Below, one piece after another: positions 46,226-57,276 of a stretch of DNA of 64,000 nucleotides. The notes under the pieces were generated by a model, which saw only the letters and a list, made by a program, of their open reading frames with translations, was not told where the DNA came from and ran no database searches. The translations under genes were made by a program, and so were the position numbers. The stretch comes from Leptospira paudalimensis (lineage in GTDB: Bacteria; Spirochaetota; Leptospiria; Leptospirales; Leptospiraceae): NCBI RefSeq assembly GCF_026151345.1, contig NZ_JAMQPR010000001.1, positions 1,222,231-1,286,230 on the forward strand. The letters are read 5' to 3'. How positions within the stretch are numbered: position 1 is the stretch's first letter; each line of letters starts with the position of its first letter.

Positions 46226-48588
46226 AAGCGATCTTTGATTCTTCTATGACGAGTGTGACTGACTTTTTAACAAAAGTTAGACCTGTCTCTGTCGTTCGTA
46301 ACATCCAAATCATTTTGGTTTCGCTTACTTTATTATTTGTGACCTATGTACTTTCGATTCCCTTTTTTGGACAATCAAAGGTAAATACGGATCCAGATGG
46401 ACTTTTTTCAGAAGGGAAAATTGCACCAGAAACCATCCAATCGGTAAAAGAATTTTCTTACGAAGATACCGAAAAAACCAATTTAGAAAAACAAAAAGCA
46501 AAAGCGAATGTTCCGTTTGCATTTGATAAAGACTTTGGAGTCTTAGTTGCTGGGATTGACACCAATTTATCAGAGGATTTAGAAATCCTTCGGATCTTAC
46601 TCCAAGAGGGAAAATCCAATCCTGCTATTGTAAAAGACCGTATCCCACGGTGGCGTAATCGTACAAACGAAGAAATCCAAGCGATCTTAGAATATCCAAG
46701 AAAAGACAAATTAAAAAACTTCATCCAACAATACACCAATCTGATTTTTTCCAAGTATTGTATTGTGAAAGAGGATTTACCATTTGCAAAGGAATTAGAC
46801 AAAGCAGGTGCTAAAATTCGTAACATTGGAACACAAGACCATACCACCATCATTGATGGAAACTTAGTGATTCCGCGTTCCCAAATTTACAAAGATGGGC
46901 CTGTTACTGCCGTTTTATCCAAGTTAGCTTCGGAAAAATTACCAAACGTTTCTGACTCACTTCTCAAGGCAGTATCGAGAATTGGATTGTACTATGTGTA
47001 TTCCTATCCTGCTTGTAATTACAATCCAGAAGAAACTGAAAATGCAAGGGTAAAAGCGGCAAGTGCTGTCGTTGTGCAAAAAAGCAGAATCCAAGCAAAT
47101 GAAATCATTGTTAGAGCAGGGGATGTCATCACTCCAGAGGTGAAGTTAAAACTGGATATGATGAATTTATATGCGACTCGGGCAAACCTTGCTTCTATCA
47201 TTTCTATTTTTCTCACTCAATGTGTTCTCATCGTAATTGTAGGCTTTTATTTGATTCGTTATAGGCCAAACAGATTGAATGACCTTTCGAGTAACCTTAT
47301 CATCTTTTTTACACTTTGGATTGTTATTGCTTCGATTTATTTGTTATCGAAAGTATTTTACGCAACTGACAGTGATTTGTCGGGGGTTTATTATTTCGGA
47401 ATGTTTGTTCCTGTGGGAATGCTTTGTTTACTTCTTGGTTTTGTTTATGATGAACAACTCTCCATTGCCATTGGGTTCTTTTTAGCCTTTGCCGTGTTTT
47501 TTGCCTCTCGGTACAATCCTACTTCCTTTATGTTAGCATTCACGGTAGCTGTCATGAGTTCCATTTATGGCAGAAGGTTACTCAAACGAATTGATTTTTT
47601 AAAAGCTGGGTTTTTACTCACATTTGTTCAAATCCTTGTGACAACTGCGGGTTATTTGTTTGATGGCAGGGAGTTTTTTGTCTCCAGTGGTGCTGGATTT
47701 TTTAAGGACTTAACCAATTCCAATTTATTCCGAATCACGGTGATGTGTTTTGTGAATGGTTTTGCAAGTGCCACTGCAGTTCAGTTTTTACTTCCTTTGT
47801 ATGAGTATATTTTTAATATCCCAACCCGTTTTAAATTGATTGAACTGGCTGATACGGGCCACCCTTTATTACAACAACTTCTCACTAAAGCTCCTTCTAC
47901 CTACACTCATACCTTTATGGTGGCGGCACTCTCCGAAAGAGCAGCACAAAATCTTAACTTAGATAGACTCCTTGTGAGGGTGGGAGTGTACTTCCATGAT
48001 ATTGGTAAAATTCCAAATGCTGGTTTTTTTGTGGAAAACCAGCATTTAATCCCAAAACCAGAACACATTGATAAAAATAATCCGGCACTTGCTGCAAAAA
48101 CTGTCATCGACCACGTGTTAGATGGTATTGAAATGGCGAAAAAAGCAAGGCTTCCCCGCGAGATCATCAGTTTTATTCCAGAACACCATGGAACTTCCAC
48201 TATGGCATTCTTTTACCATAAAGCATTACAAGAAATCTCTAGTAGTGCCAGGAAAAATATAAACAAAAAAGATTTCCAATACCCAGGACCAAAACCTCAA
48301 AGTAAGGAAACAGCAATTGTGATGATTGCCGATTCATTAGAAGCAGCATCACGTTCGTTAGATGAGGTTTCTCAGGAAAGTTTGGATGAGTTAATTCGTA
48401 AAATCATCAATTCAAAATTAGCAGAGAACCAGTTAGATGAAAGTGGTCTAACCATCGGTGATTTAGAAATCATCAAAGCAAGTTTTAAAGAAGTTTTACT
48501 TTCCAGTTTACACCAAAGGCCTAAATATCCGAAACCAGAGGATACAAAGGCATTGGAAACAGCGAATACTAAAAAGCCAAAATCATGA
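46222..48588 (+). CDS. 7TM-HD phosphohydrolase, PgpH-like (probable c-di-AMP phosphodiesterase)
   Basis: The layout is typical: one N-terminal helix, a large extracytoplasmic domain (residues about 55-325, 7TMR-HDED type), seven membrane helices to about residue 540, then a cytoplasmic HD domain. HD motifs include [41 protein letters not shown] with the metal-binding His-Asp pair, and [18 protein letters not shown]. In PgpH of Listeria this enzyme degrades c-di-AMP; a diadenylate cyclase elsewhere would be expected. It sits between phoH and ybeY, the common order. Confidence 0.9.
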   Translation: MKAIFDSSMTSVTDFLTKVRPVSVVRNIQIILVSLTLLFVTYVLSIPFFGQSKVNTDPDGLFSEGKIAPETIQSVKEFSYEDTEKTNLEKQKAKANVPFAFDKDFGVLVAGIDTNLSEDLEILRILLQEGKSNPAIVKDRIPRWRNRTNEEIQAILEYPRKDKLKNFIQQYTNLIFSKYCIVKEDLPFAKELDKAGAKIRNIGTQDHTTIIDGNLVIPRSQIYKDGPVTAVLSKLASEKLPNVSDSLLKAVSRIGLYYVYSYPACNYNPEETENARVKAASAVVVQKSRIQANEIIVRAGDVITPEVKLKLDMMNLYATRANLASIISIFLTQCVLIVIVGFYLIRYRPNRLNDLSSNLIIFFTLWIVIASIYLLSKVFYATDSDLSGVYYFGMFVPVGMLCLLLGFVYDEQLSIAIGFFLAFAVFFASRYNPTSFMLAFTVAVMSSIYGRRLLKRIDFLKAGFLLTFVQILVTTAGYLFDGREFFVSSGAGFFKDLTNSNLFRITVMCFVNGFASATAVQFLLPLYEYIFNIPTRFKLIELADTGHPLLQQLLTKAPSTYTHTFMVAALSERAAQNLNLDRLLVRVGVYFHDIGKIPNAGFFVENQHLIPKPEHIDKNNPALAAKTVIDHVLDGIEMAKKARLPREIISFIPEHHGTSTMAFFYHKALQEISSSARKNINKKDFQYPGPKPQSKETAIVMIADSLEAASRSLDEVSQESLDELIRKIINSKLAENQLDESGLTIGDLEIIKASFKEVLLSSLHQRPKYPKPEDTKALETANTKKPKS

Positions 48589-49049
48589 ATCCAGAACTTC
48601 AGGTCTTCACTAATTGGAATGATGAAACAGACCAAGAGGAAATCGATCCAGAGTTAATCATCCAAAACTGTGAACTCATTTTGCAGCACTTAGCTCCCAA
48701 TTTTTTACAATCACTTGAACTTTCCTTATTAGTTGTGAATGACCAAATGATGTCTGATATTAATCGGGAACGTCGTGGAAAACCAAAAACTACTGATGTT
48801 TTATCGTTCCCATTGTTTGACGCATCTTTAAAAATACCATTTCAAATTTTAGGTGAAGTCGTGATTTCTATGGAAACTTGTCGGAAACAAGCAATTGAGA
48901 TTGGTCATACAGTCATTGATGAATTTTATCGTTTGCTTGTTCATGGAATCTTACATCTGTTTGGTTATGATCATGAAACCAATGAAGAGGATGCGATTTT
49001 AATGAGAAAAATGGAAGATGAATGTTTGGATTTGGTATTTGCAACGTAA
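48585..49049 (+). CDS. ybeY: Endoribonuclease YbeY, 16S rRNA maturation
   Basis: The 154-residue protein carries the zinc motif [16 protein letters not shown], with three histidines, and the upstream [34 protein letters not shown]. YbeY processes the 3' end of 16S rRNA and takes part in 70S quality control. It overlaps the HD gene by four bases and is followed at once by recO. Confidence 0.95.
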   Translation: MNPELQVFTNWNDETDQEEIDPELIIQNCELILQHLAPNFLQSLELSLLVVNDQMMSDINRERRGKPKTTDVLSFPLFDASLKIPFQILGEVVISMETCRKQAIEIGHTVIDEFYRLLVHGILHLFGYDHETNEEDAILMRKMEDECLDLVFAT

Positions 49050-49799
49050 ATGGCAATACGAAAAGAAACAGGAATCATCATCCAGAGTAAAGACATCGGT
49101 GATAGTGACCGACTGATTAGTCTTGCAGGGGAGTCCCAAGTGCGGATGAACTTTATCAGTAAAGGAATTCGAAAGTCCAAACGACGTGCCATCATTTCAA
49201 CAGAAATAGGTTGTTTAGTGGAAGTGGATTTTTATGACCAAGCTGAAAAGGATTGGAAATCAACTAAAGAAATCCACCTGATCAAACGATTTGATGAATT
49301 AAAATCTGATTATATTGGAACCCTTTTTGTTTTGTACATGACGGAACTTACTTCTCAATTGTATCCAGAAGGAGAAAATCATCCTTTTTTGTTCCAGCTA
49401 CTTTCAGGGAGTTTGGAAACAAGTAATACCAATGGTTTTCGAAAGGAAATTTTGCCATTTTTTAAAATCAGAGCACTTACTCATATGGGTCATTTTCCTA
49501 CGGAATTTTATTGCCATACTTGCGGGGAGGAAGTCCTCACAAAATCCAAGGCTTATTTTTCTGTTGATTCTCGTGAATTTTTATGTTCAGATTGCCATCC
49601 CATTTCCAAAGATCATTTGCCTGTTTTAAAACTTTTTCACACAATGTTATCTAAGAAATTTTCAAATGTTTTGGCTATTTTTCCGAAAGAGTTTGAATAC
49701 AGAGAAGGTGATATGATCCTGAATCAATTTATACGATCGCTCTTTGGAAAAGAATTAAAATCTTATTTTGAGTTTTATCGAACGATTGGGGATTTATGA
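49050..49799 (+). CDS. recO: DNA repair protein RecO
   Basis: The N-terminal OB fold (KETGIIIQSKDIGDSDRLISLAGESQVRMNFISKGIRKSK) and the helical C-terminal part with a zinc site (CHTCGEEVLTKSKAYFSVDSREFLCSDC) mark RecO, which helps load RecA onto SSB-coated DNA with RecR. Start is directly after the ybeY stop. Confidence 0.9.
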   Translation: MAIRKETGIIIQSKDIGDSDRLISLAGESQVRMNFISKGIRKSKRRAIISTEIGCLVEVDFYDQAEKDWKSTKEIHLIKRFDELKSDYIGTLFVLYMTELTSQLYPEGENHPFLFQLLSGSLETSNTNGFRKEILPFFKIRALTHMGHFPTEFYCHTCGEEVLTKSKAYFSVDSREFLCSDCHPISKDHLPVLKLFHTMLSKKFSNVLAIFPKEFEYREGDMILNQFIRSLFGKELKSYFEFYRTIGDL

Positions 49800-50050
49800 A
49801 TTTTATAACAAAAACGACCTTACTTCTAATGACCTTCTCGGTTTTCCTCGCATTGTTCCAAATTTTACTCAAATCAGAGAATCTAAAACAAAATTCCTTT
49901 AACCCTAAGACCAAACCAAAGAATGAAGTGTTCCAAGTGATCCTTCGAGAGAAAGCAGAATCCATTCCCAATTTTGTATCCCGATTTAAAATCAAAAGTT
50001 TTGAACTATGGGAAAATTCAGACAAATTAAAAATGGAAATTAAATATTAA
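49796..50050 (+). CDS. Small membrane-anchored protein, 84 aa
   Basis: The ATG overlaps the recO stop by four bases. One N-terminal hydrophobic helix (TLLLMTFSVFLALFQILL) is followed by a short basic, beta-like tail (NEVFQVILREKAESIPNFVSRFKIKSFELWE). It lies two bases before argS, so it is part of the same transcript. The tail resembles a LptC-like strand only superficially; the function is unknown. Confidence 0.6.
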   Translation: MNFITKTTLLLMTFSVFLALFQILLKSENLKQNSFNPKTKPKNEVFQVILREKAESIPNFVSRFKIKSFELWENSDKLKMEIKY

Positions 50051-50051
50051 A

Positions 50052-51830
50052 ATGAAAGCCAATCAATTATTAAAGAATATTGTCCTCGCAGAATTAGAAT
50101 CTGCAGTTAAGTCTTATATACAAAAACTGAACGCAGATATCCCATTTGAAGATTTTAAAATTCGAATCGAATATTCAAGGGACGAGAAGTTTGGAGATTA
50201 CTCCTCTCCCTTTGCTTTAGAAAATAAAAATCTCTTAAAATTGAATCCAAAGGATATTGCCGAAGGAGTTCTGGCCGAAATCCAAAATGATTCCCTTTTT
50301 GATTTTGTTTCGTTTTCTCCGCCTGGTTTTATCAATTTTAGAATTCGTCCTTCGTATTTAATTGGATATGTTGCAAAAGTCATGTCACCTGCTGTTTCCT
50401 TTGCAAAAACAGATGATTCGGAAACTATATTATTAGAATTTGTTTCTGCTAACCCAACGGGTCCCATGAATATTGTATCGGCTCGTTCTGCTGCATATGG
50501 TGATGCATTGGCAAACTTATTATTGAGTTTGGGCCATACCGTCAAACGAGAGTTTTATGTAAATGATTATGGAAACCAAGTGTATTTACTTGGGGTTGCT
50601 GTTTTACTTCGAATTTTTGAATGTAAGGGTGATCATATCACCTTCCAAGAGGAAGAATCTGATGAATCTATATTTTCCCTTATAGAAAAACGTATGTTAC
50701 CCAAAGAAAGTTACCGAGGGGAGTACATTAAAGACATTGCCAATGAATTACTTAATGACTCAGATCATTCAAAACAAGTAGGGGATTGGATCCAAAACAA
50801 AAATTGGGAAAATTGTATTCAATTTTTATCCAAGTATGCTGTTGATTATAACCTCAGCCGACAGAAAGAAGACTTAAATTTATTTGGTGTTCAATTTGAT
50901 AAGTTTTACAGTGAAAGGAGCTTACACGAATCAGGTGAAGTGGAAAATGTTCCATCGTTATTGAAAAAAGAAGATGTCACGACAATCGATGGAAAACTTC
51001 ATTTTTTATCAACCCATTATGGTGATGACAAAGACCGTGTGATTCGTAGGGAAGATGGAAGGCCAACTTACCTTATGGCTGATATTGCATATCATTTTGA
51101 TAAATACAAAAGAGGATTTACCAAACTCATTGATATATGGGGACCTGATCATTATGGTTACATTGCTCGATTGAAAGGGGCAGTGGAATCTTTCGGGAAA
51201 CCAAAAGAAAGTTTTATGGTTCTCATCGCTCAACAAGTGAATCTGATCGAAAACAAAGAAAAGGTTAAAATGAGCAAACGGTTGGGAATTTTCCAAACGA
51301 TGCGGGATTTGTTAACCTATCTAGGTAAAAATGGAAAGGATGTGGGCCGTTATTTTTTCCTAATGAGAAGTTCGGATGCACCACTCGATTTTGATTTGGA
51401 TTTAGCCAAAGATGAATCAGATAAAAATCCTGTATTTTATATCCAATATGCACATGCAAGAGTTTGTTCCATCTTCCGTGAATTACAAATGAATATTACG
51501 GAATGGAAATTTCCTTCTGAATTAAAAGTGCAACAATTCCAACAAGAGGAACGAGTTAGACTTCTTTTTTGGGTATCTCGTTTCCAGGAAGAAGTGTATG
51601 ATACTGCAACTCATCTGGAACCGCATCGTTTAACAAACTATCTCCAATCACTGAGTAAGGCATTTACCAAATTTTATTCTCATAAAGATAACCGTATTAA
51701 AGAGAAAGTAGGTGAGGAAAGGGAACAATTATTGTTACTGATCTATGTTACGAAATTGGCAATTGCTTCTGGTTTAGAACTTCTTGGAATTTCTTCCCCT
51801 GAAAAAATGTCGAAAGAAGTAGAAGGATGA
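50052..51830 (+). CDS. argS: Arginyl-tRNA synthetase with an atypical HIGH motif
   Basis: Length (592) and the C-terminal anticodon-binding helices (NPVFYIQYAHARVCSIFRE) are typical, as are YSRDEKFGDYSS near the start, FYVNDYGNQVYLLG and ADIAYHFDKYKRGFTKLIDIWGPDHYGYI. The KMSK motif is intact (KVKMSKRLG). The class I HIGH region reads EFVSANPTGPMNIVSARSAAYGD, so residues 140-143 are NIVS where HxGH is expected. A similar variant seems to occur in other spirochaetes, so this is probably a functional lineage form. Confidence 0.93.
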   Translation: MKANQLLKNIVLAELESAVKSYIQKLNADIPFEDFKIRIEYSRDEKFGDYSSPFALENKNLLKLNPKDIAEGVLAEIQNDSLFDFVSFSPPGFINFRIRPSYLIGYVAKVMSPAVSFAKTDDSETILLEFVSANPTGPMNIVSARSAAYGDALANLLLSLGHTVKREFYVNDYGNQVYLLGVAVLLRIFECKGDHITFQEEESDESIFSLIEKRMLPKESYRGEYIKDIANELLNDSDHSKQVGDWIQNKNWENCIQFLSKYAVDYNLSRQKEDLNLFGVQFDKFYSERSLHESGEVENVPSLLKKEDVTTIDGKLHFLSTHYGDDKDRVIRREDGRPTYLMADIAYHFDKYKRGFTKLIDIWGPDHYGYIARLKGAVESFGKPKESFMVLIAQQVNLIENKEKVKMSKRLGIFQTMRDLLTYLGKNGKDVGRYFFLMRSSDAPLDFDLDLAKDESDKNPVFYIQYAHARVCSIFRELQMNITEWKFPSELKVQQFQQEERVRLLFWVSRFQEEVYDTATHLEPHRLTNYLQSLSKAFTKFYSHKDNRIKEKVGEEREQLLLLIYVTKLAIASGLELLGISSPEKMSKEVEG

Positions 51831-53083
51831 TGTCACCATTTATTGTTATCCTATCCACTGGATCGGAATTAACCGCAGGTCGTAGTCTGGATACCAATTC
51901 TGGTTGGATTGCGAATCAATTGTTTGAACTTGGTTGGAAGGTAAAAAAGTTCATCACTTTGCCTGATGATCCAAATTTGATTCTTTCGGAATTACAATCA
52001 CTACAAACTCTCGCAAAAGAAAAACCAGTGCTTGCTATCATGACAGGTGGGCTTGGACCAACGGAAGATGATTATACTTTGGAGACAGTTTTAAAATTAA
52101 CTGGAAAAACATCCTATTCTGTTGAAAAAGCGAAACTTCGTCTCACCAAAATTTATGAATCAAGAGGAAAGGAATATAAAGATATCCTTCCTAATGTGTT
52201 TCGCCAAACATTTGTTCCTGAAGGATGTAAAACTTTAGACAACGCAGTCGGCATTGCCGTAGGATTTGTGGAATCTATTGGAGAAAATTCCTATTTGGTA
52301 TGTATGCCAGGAGTTCCATCCGAGATGACTGAAATGTTTAGACGTAGGTTAGTTCCTGAACTGAAAAAACTTTACCCTCGGGAAAACTTACTACAAAAAA
52401 CAAAATGGTTGTGGAACATTGGCGAATCATTATTCCAAAATGATTTTATCGAACCCAATAGGGATGAATTTTTTAAGGAAGCGGAATGGGGAGTTACTGC
52501 GAATCGTGGTTATATTAAATGCATATTCCAATCTACAAATCAAGATTTACTAGATCAAATCACCAATCGGTTGGAAACTCAATATCCAAAAATCATTTCA
52601 GACGATGTGTTTAGTATCGTACACGAAGGTTTGTTAAGTGAAAAATTGACCATCTCGGTTGTAGAAAGTTGTACTGGTGGATTACTTGGTAAAAAATTGA
52701 CAGAACAACCTGGTTCCAGTGCTTACTTTATGGGTGGTTTTTTAACGTATTCGAATGAGATGAAATCCAATTTACTTGGGATTCCTATCGAGACAATTAA
52801 CACATATGGTGCCGTAAGTGAAGAAGTGGCAAAAGCGATGGTGGAAGGACTATGCCAAAAAACAGGAACACATTATGGAGTATCCATCACGGGGATTGCA
52901 GGGCCGGACGGTGGAAGTGAAGGAAAACCTGTAGGCACAGTTTGTATTGGAATCAAAGAACCTAATGGTGAGATCGCTATCCACAGGTATGTGTTTCCTG
53001 GGAATAGGGAAGCAATCCGTGAGAATGCAAGTAATACTGCAATATTTTTGATTTACCAATCTTTAAAAAGTAAGGTTATATAA
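51827..53083 (+). CDS. cinA: CinA-family protein (nicotinamide-nucleotide amidase)
   Basis: The N-terminal MoaB/MogA-like domain (IVILSTGSELTAGRSLDTNSGWIANQL, then MTGGLGPTEDDYTLETV) and the C-terminal PncC domain (ISVVESCTGGLLGKKLTEQPGSSAYFMGGFLTYSNEMK, then VSITGIAGPDGGSEGKPVGTVCIG) are both complete. CinA enzymes deamidate NMN and recycle NAD by-products. It overlaps argS by four bases. Confidence 0.92.
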   Translation: MMSPFIVILSTGSELTAGRSLDTNSGWIANQLFELGWKVKKFITLPDDPNLILSELQSLQTLAKEKPVLAIMTGGLGPTEDDYTLETVLKLTGKTSYSVEKAKLRLTKIYESRGKEYKDILPNVFRQTFVPEGCKTLDNAVGIAVGFVESIGENSYLVCMPGVPSEMTEMFRRRLVPELKKLYPRENLLQKTKWLWNIGESLFQNDFIEPNRDEFFKEAEWGVTANRGYIKCIFQSTNQDLLDQITNRLETQYPKIISDDVFSIVHEGLLSEKLTISVVESCTGGLLGKKLTEQPGSSAYFMGGFLTYSNEMKSNLLGIPIETINTYGAVSEEVAKAMVEGLCQKTGTHYGVSITGIAGPDGGSEGKPVGTVCIGIKEPNGEIAIHRYVFPGNREAIRENASNTAIFLIYQSLKSKVI

Positions 53084-53086
53084 TTT

Positions 53087-54154
53087 ATGCTTCAAAACAT
53101 ATTCTATTCCATCGGTTTTTTTCTATTGTTCTATTTTAGTTGGGATGTGGATTTAAATTTTGTTCCGAGTATTCGTGAAACTTGGATTTGGAATTTGGAA
53201 GGTAAATTTGGTACCAATCCTCCTAAACTTGGTGAGGATCCAATCAAAACAATCAATGGTTATAAATACAATAGACAGTTTTATTCCTTTAAAACGAATT
53301 CCCGACCAGAGATTGATCCTAAATACCTAATCGATTTTCCACTTTTAGGAAATGGGTATTTGTTGTATGAAAAAATTGGAGATGAGGTTAATTTTTTCTC
53401 AGATAGTAGTGAATTGTTTTGGAAAAAACCGATTAATTCATACCCACGTAGTGGTTATTTTGCATCACCAGTTTTGTATTTATCAGGAGATAATAACACA
53501 GTATTTTTACTTGATGAAAGTGGGAATAGAATCGGTAAACAGGAGTTAAATGGTAGGTTTCTGACTGATTACCAGTTTGATATAAAAAACAAAGGTTGTG
53601 TTGTATTATTTTCAGGTGGGGAAATTTACAGATTGGATGAAAAGGCCAATTTAAAATATGGATTTGATTTATCCAAAGAGAAAGAAAATTCGTTTTTTAA
53701 ATCATTGTCGATCTCACCCGATGGCAGATTTGTCTCGGTTCATTTTTCCGTGAATGATAAAGATTGGATCCTAATCTTAGATGAAAAAGGTAAAGTTGTA
53801 GAAGAATTTCCATTGGCCAAATTTTACCCACATCAATTGTATTTGGCTACAAGTAACGAAGGGAATCTATTTTTGCAAACTCCTGACTCATTGCAGTTTT
53901 ATGAAGATGGGAAATTGGTTTGGGAAAAAATCAAAACAAAACAAGTGGGTGTTTACCAATCCATTTTTGCCAGTGATCAATTTGTTGTGGCGGCTGTGGA
54001 TTCAGAACTTCAGTTTTATACTCCTAAAGGGTATTTGATTCGCAAAAAAAGAATTTCCCCATCTGAATTTCCAGTTCGATTTTTCCCAGGAAAAGCAGAA
54101 TCCGTTTTTTATATGGAAACAAAAACGGATTTAGTACAGATTCAAATCTTATGA
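53087..54154 (+). CDS. Membrane-anchored beta-propeller-like protein, unknown function
   Basis: An N-terminal helix (LQNIFYSIGFFLLFYFSW) anchors or exports the protein. The remainder has repeated strands of the WD40/PQQ kind: TVFLLDESGNRIGKQELNG, SLSISPDGRFVSVHFS, WILILDEKGKVVEEFPL and LQFYEDGKLVWEKIKTK. It starts three bases after cinA. Propellers usually bind proteins or ligands; no enzyme motif is seen. It is convergent with the response regulator gene. Confidence 0.6.
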   Translation: MLQNIFYSIGFFLLFYFSWDVDLNFVPSIRETWIWNLEGKFGTNPPKLGEDPIKTINGYKYNRQFYSFKTNSRPEIDPKYLIDFPLLGNGYLLYEKIGDEVNFFSDSSELFWKKPINSYPRSGYFASPVLYLSGDNNTVFLLDESGNRIGKQELNGRFLTDYQFDIKNKGCVVLFSGGEIYRLDEKANLKYGFDLSKEKENSFFKSLSISPDGRFVSVHFSVNDKDWILILDEKGKVVEEFPLAKFYPHQLYLATSNEGNLFLQTPDSLQFYEDGKLVWEKIKTKQVGVYQSIFASDQFVVAAVDSELQFYTPKGYLIRKKRISPSEFPVRFFPGKAESVFYMETKTDLVQIQIL

Positions 54155-54161
54155 TCTTTTT

Positions 54162-55154
54162 TTACACTTCGTAAATGGATAAAGACTTAAAACCAGTTCT
54201 ACCTTCTCGGTTGATCATGGCAATGGTTTCTGTACAAACACCTGGTTTGATATTAAAGATCAATTGGTCGGAAATTTCGCGACAGATATAAAGTCCTCTT
54301 CCATGACTGTCTTCTAAACCTTTTGGAAATCCAGTGGTTTCATCAATACTGATATGACGATCCAAACGATGTAAAATTTCTTCCTTACGTAGGGATCCAA
54401 ATTGGTCTCGAACCACTATAAAAATCGTACTCTCTGTAGAACCATACCCAATTAAAAAATAATCATCTGGCATGAGTTGGATATTATCAAGTGGAACTAC
54501 CATGTCATGGCTAGGAATTTCAAATTGGTATTTGTACTCTCCTTCGTTTGTACGAGGAGCACGGATCATCGCATTGGAAGTTAGTTCTTCTAACACCTGT
54601 TGAATCGCTTTAGGAGCTCCCAATTGGATTAGATTTTTGGAAATTTTACCACAAAGGATTGACCTGTCTTGGTCTGATTTAATTTGTTTGTATACAATTC
54701 CATTATTAGGAGCTTCTTCAAATTCACTATTGATGTTTTGGTCTAATACTTGGAAATCTTTTGCAAAATACTTTTCAATTCCAAAGATATCGTTTGATAA
54801 TAATTTTTCTACCATCACTTCGATGAGATGGATATCCAAAAAACTATACTTGGGTATGATGTTCCAAATTTGAAGGTCTTTTGCATATTTTATGTATTCG
54901 TTGATATTGTATGCTGTCATCAATGCATACTGAACACTCGGAAACTCCTTTTGGATGAGTTTCACAAGGTCAATACCTGATTTACCGGGTAATCGAATGT
55001 CGGTAATGGTTAGGTCAATTTTTTCATTTGATAAATACCAAACTGCTTCTTCAAAATGTTCTGCACCAAAGACATTAAATTTTGCACTTAATAAATCCAT
55101 GATGGCTTCACGAATTGAATGAATATCTTCAACGATAAGAATGGATTGTTTCAT
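54162..55154 (-). CDS. Response regulator with a HATPase-like (RsbW-type) output domain
   Basis: The receiver domain covers residues 1-120, with phosphoacceptor Asp52 ([14 protein letters not shown]), acidic residues in IVEDIHSI and Lys102 in IIPKYSFLD. The C-terminal half is a GHKL ATPase-like domain: N box [16 protein letters not shown] and a glycine-rich end [19 protein letters not shown]. There is no DNA-binding domain, so the output is probably protein-based, like an anti-sigma or serine kinase switch. It overlaps the histidine kinase gene upstream by four bases, so the kinase is its likely partner. Confidence 0.8.
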   Translation of the reverse strand: MKQSILIVEDIHSIREAIMDLLSAKFNVFGAEHFEEAVWYLSNEKIDLTITDIRLPGKSGIDLVKLIQKEFPSVQYALMTAYNINEYIKYAKDLQIWNIIPKYSFLDIHLIEVMVEKLLSNDIFGIEKYFAKDFQVLDQNINSEFEEAPNNGIVYKQIKSDQDRSILCGKISKNLIQLGAPKAIQQVLEELTSNAMIRAPRTNEGEYKYQFEIPSHDMVVPLDNIQLMPDDYFLIGYGSTESTIFIVVRDQFGSLRKEEILHRLDRHISIDETTGFPKGLEDSHGRGLYICREISDQLIFNIKPGVCTETIAMINREGRTGFKSLSIYEV

Positions 55155-56305
55155 GAACTTGGCTCCGTGATGTCATTAGTGAGCGGAAAAGAGATCGTAA
55201 ATCTTGTTTTTTGTTCCACTGATTTAACTGAGATATTGCCATCATGTTCTTTTACAATGGAATGACAGATGGAAAGTCCAAGTCCAGTACCAGTTCCCGA
55301 TTTATTACTTGTGAAAAAAGGATCGAAGATCTTTTGGATGATCGCATCAGGAATTCCTCCTGCATTGTCTTCCACGATGATGTGGAGCCAATTTTTGGTT
55401 TTGCGAATTTCAATTGCGATTTCGCCAGGCCTATAATCAAACGCTTGGAGTGAATTTCGAAACAAATTCATAAATAATCTTTCCATCTTTCCTGGATGGA
55501 AAGGGAATTGGTATTCGTGATCACATGTGATACGCCAGTTGATATTTTTACTTAGATGTGGATAAAGCCGAATGACAGTATCTTTTGCGCGGTTAATGGT
55601 TTCAACGATATCACCTAAAGTGACTTTGACCTTATCTGTTTTTGCAAAGGAAATAATATCTGATACGATGATCGCTGCACGAGAGATATCGTTTCGAATC
55701 ATATCCAATCTTTTTTCAATTTGTTCTGGCGGTTGGTTTTGCCAGTTTGCTTTTAAATTTTGTAATGTAAGACTAATTCCAGTTAAAGGGTTATTCAATT
55801 CGTGAGCAATTCCCGAAATTAAGATTCCTAAGGACGCAAGGTTACGCATTCGGAAAGATTCTTCTTCTTTGTCTCTTTGTTTGGTAACATCCGATATTTT
55901 TTCCACCATCCAAAACAAATCTTCTTGTTTCGGGTAGGGGTAAAATTCTAAAAGAAGTGTTTGTTTTTTGTCTTCAGAACGAAAAAAAATTTCTCTGGTG
56001 ATGGGAGCAGACGAAGTATGGTTTTTGTCCTTTGATTTTACGTTTATTTTGGGGCAATAGGGACAAATATCTGTTCGTTGGTACAATACTTCGTAACATT
56101 TTTTGTCTAACAACTCGTCATATTTATTGTTCTTTGCAAACAAAATGGTCGCAAGATTGGCTCTTTGGATATTGAAATCCGAATCGATAAGAACGAGTGG
56201 GTCTTGTACAACATCATAAATGGCTTCCAATTCTCGGGCTTTTTCTGCCACTTTTTCAATGTTTTCCATCGATTGAGAATCACCATTGTTTTTGTTTTCT
56301 GACAA
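55151..56305 (-). CDS. PAS-domain sensor histidine kinase, soluble
   Basis: The order is PAS (residues about 25-145), dimerisation/phosphorylation domain with His168 ([25 protein letters not shown]), and ATPase domain ([49 protein letters not shown]). No membrane helix is present, so it senses cytoplasmic signals. The PAS has cysteines in [18 protein letters not shown], a pattern that in related PAS domains binds metal or responds to redox. It is coupled to the response regulator by a four-base overlap. Confidence 0.88.
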   Translation of the reverse strand: MSENKNNGDSQSMENIEKVAEKARELEAIYDVVQDPLVLIDSDFNIQRANLATILFAKNNKYDELLDKKCYEVLYQRTDICPYCPKINVKSKDKNHTSSAPITREIFFRSEDKKQTLLLEFYPYPKQEDLFWMVEKISDVTKQRDKEEESFRMRNLASLGILISGIAHELNNPLTGISLTLQNLKANWQNQPPEQIEKRLDMIRNDISRAAIIVSDIISFAKTDKVKVTLGDIVETINRAKDTVIRLYPHLSKNINWRITCDHEYQFPFHPGKMERLFMNLFRNSLQAFDYRPGEIAIEIRKTKNWLHIIVEDNAGGIPDAIIQKIFDPFFTSNKSGTGTGLGLSICHSIVKEHDGNISVKSVEQKTRFTISFPLTNDITEPSS

Positions 56306-56306
56306 A

Positions 56307-56975
56307 TTAGTATCCCAGTGATTGGTTTAGTTGTTTGAACATTTTCTTTTGGCTTTGGTTTCCGTTTGTTTTCTGGAGTGCACTAATCGAGATGAGTTGG
56401 CTATGGAAATCTAATAAAAATTTGATATAAAAATCTTTTTTGAAATCATTCCTTTCTTGTTTAATGGAATCATTTCTGAGAGAGGAAAGTGGGAAACTTT
56501 CTGATCCATCAAGACCTGAAAATTGGATTACCATATCATTCACCGATTCATCGAGTGGGGTAGAATCAGTGATTTTAGTTCTCGTTTTTTGTTCGATTTC
56601 TGTATCTTCTGAGGTGATTTGGATTTCTACTTTGGATAGAACGGATCCATTAAATTCAAGTAGGATTGATTTTTCTTCAGAATGTTTGATACGGTTTTTA
56701 TTCTGAGGGTCTGGATCTACTTTGAATTTACGGATTCTTATGCCTGTTCGGTTTGGATAAGATCCAATGAATTGGATCGTGGTATTGGCTGGTAAAGACG
56801 AAAGTTGTTCGTAAGACAAAAGTTCCCTGGCCTTGGCGATGTCTCGGTAAAGGCTAAGGATTTCCTTGTCTAATCGGTTTTCTTTTTCGGTAATGTCGAC
56901 CTCAGCGAAGAGACCGACACTCAGTAAAAAAAGACTAAGGAGTGCTAGGTGCCGGAACTTCGGGAGTTGTTCCAT
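56307..56975 (-). CDS. Exported protein, 222 aa, unknown function
   Basis: A signal peptide ([18 protein letters not shown]) opens the protein. The mature part is charged, with beta-rich runs ([25 protein letters not shown] and [23 protein letters not shown]) and a Gln/Lys-rich C-terminal helix. Its start overlaps the end of secG by 41 bases, so it lies at the tail of the gap-pgk-tpiA-secG transcript. No family is recognised. Confidence 0.6.
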   Translation of the reverse strand: MEQLPKFRHLALLSLFLLSVGLFAEVDITEKENRLDKEILSLYRDIAKARELLSYEQLSSLPANTTIQFIGSYPNRTGIRIRKFKVDPDPQNKNRIKHSEEKSILLEFNGSVLSKVEIQITSEDTEIEQKTRTKITDSTPLDESVNDMVIQFSGLDGSESFPLSSLRNDSIKQERNDFKKDFYIKFLLDFHSQLISISALQKTNGNQSQKKMFKQLNQSLGY

Positions 56976-57267
56976 CAGTTTCTACCGGAGTTTCTAAACT
57001 TGGTTCCACATCTGGTACCAATACTTCATCTTTCTTTGCAAAAACAAAGGAAAGAGCAAGTGATAAAACAATAAACAAAATTGCCGCAACTCTTGTTGTT
57101 TTTGTCATCACGTCAGCTGTTGAAGCTCCAAACACGGATTGGCTAGCGGTAGATCCACCAAGCATTCCCGCGCTTCCACCTTTTCCCGTCTGGATCATCA
57201 CAAGAAGGATGAGGAAAAGTGAAAGTAGAACAAATAGAGTGAGAATGGTTCCTGCAAAAAATCCCAT
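56935..57267 (-). CDS. secG: Protein translocase subunit SecG
   Basis: Two transmembrane helices flank the conserved loop: [47 protein letters not shown], then a second helix ending FVFAKK. The tail after it is Pro/Thr/Glu-rich and longer than usual. SecG aids SecYE-SecA export. Position directly after tpiA is a common bacterial order. Confidence 0.9.
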   Translation of the reverse strand: MGFFAGTILTLFVLLSLFLILLVMIQTGKGGSAGMLGGSTASQSVFGASTADVMTKTTRVAAILFIVLSLALSFVFAKKDEVLVPDVEPSLETPVETDGTTPEVPAPSTP

Positions 57268-57276
57268 ATAATTTCC

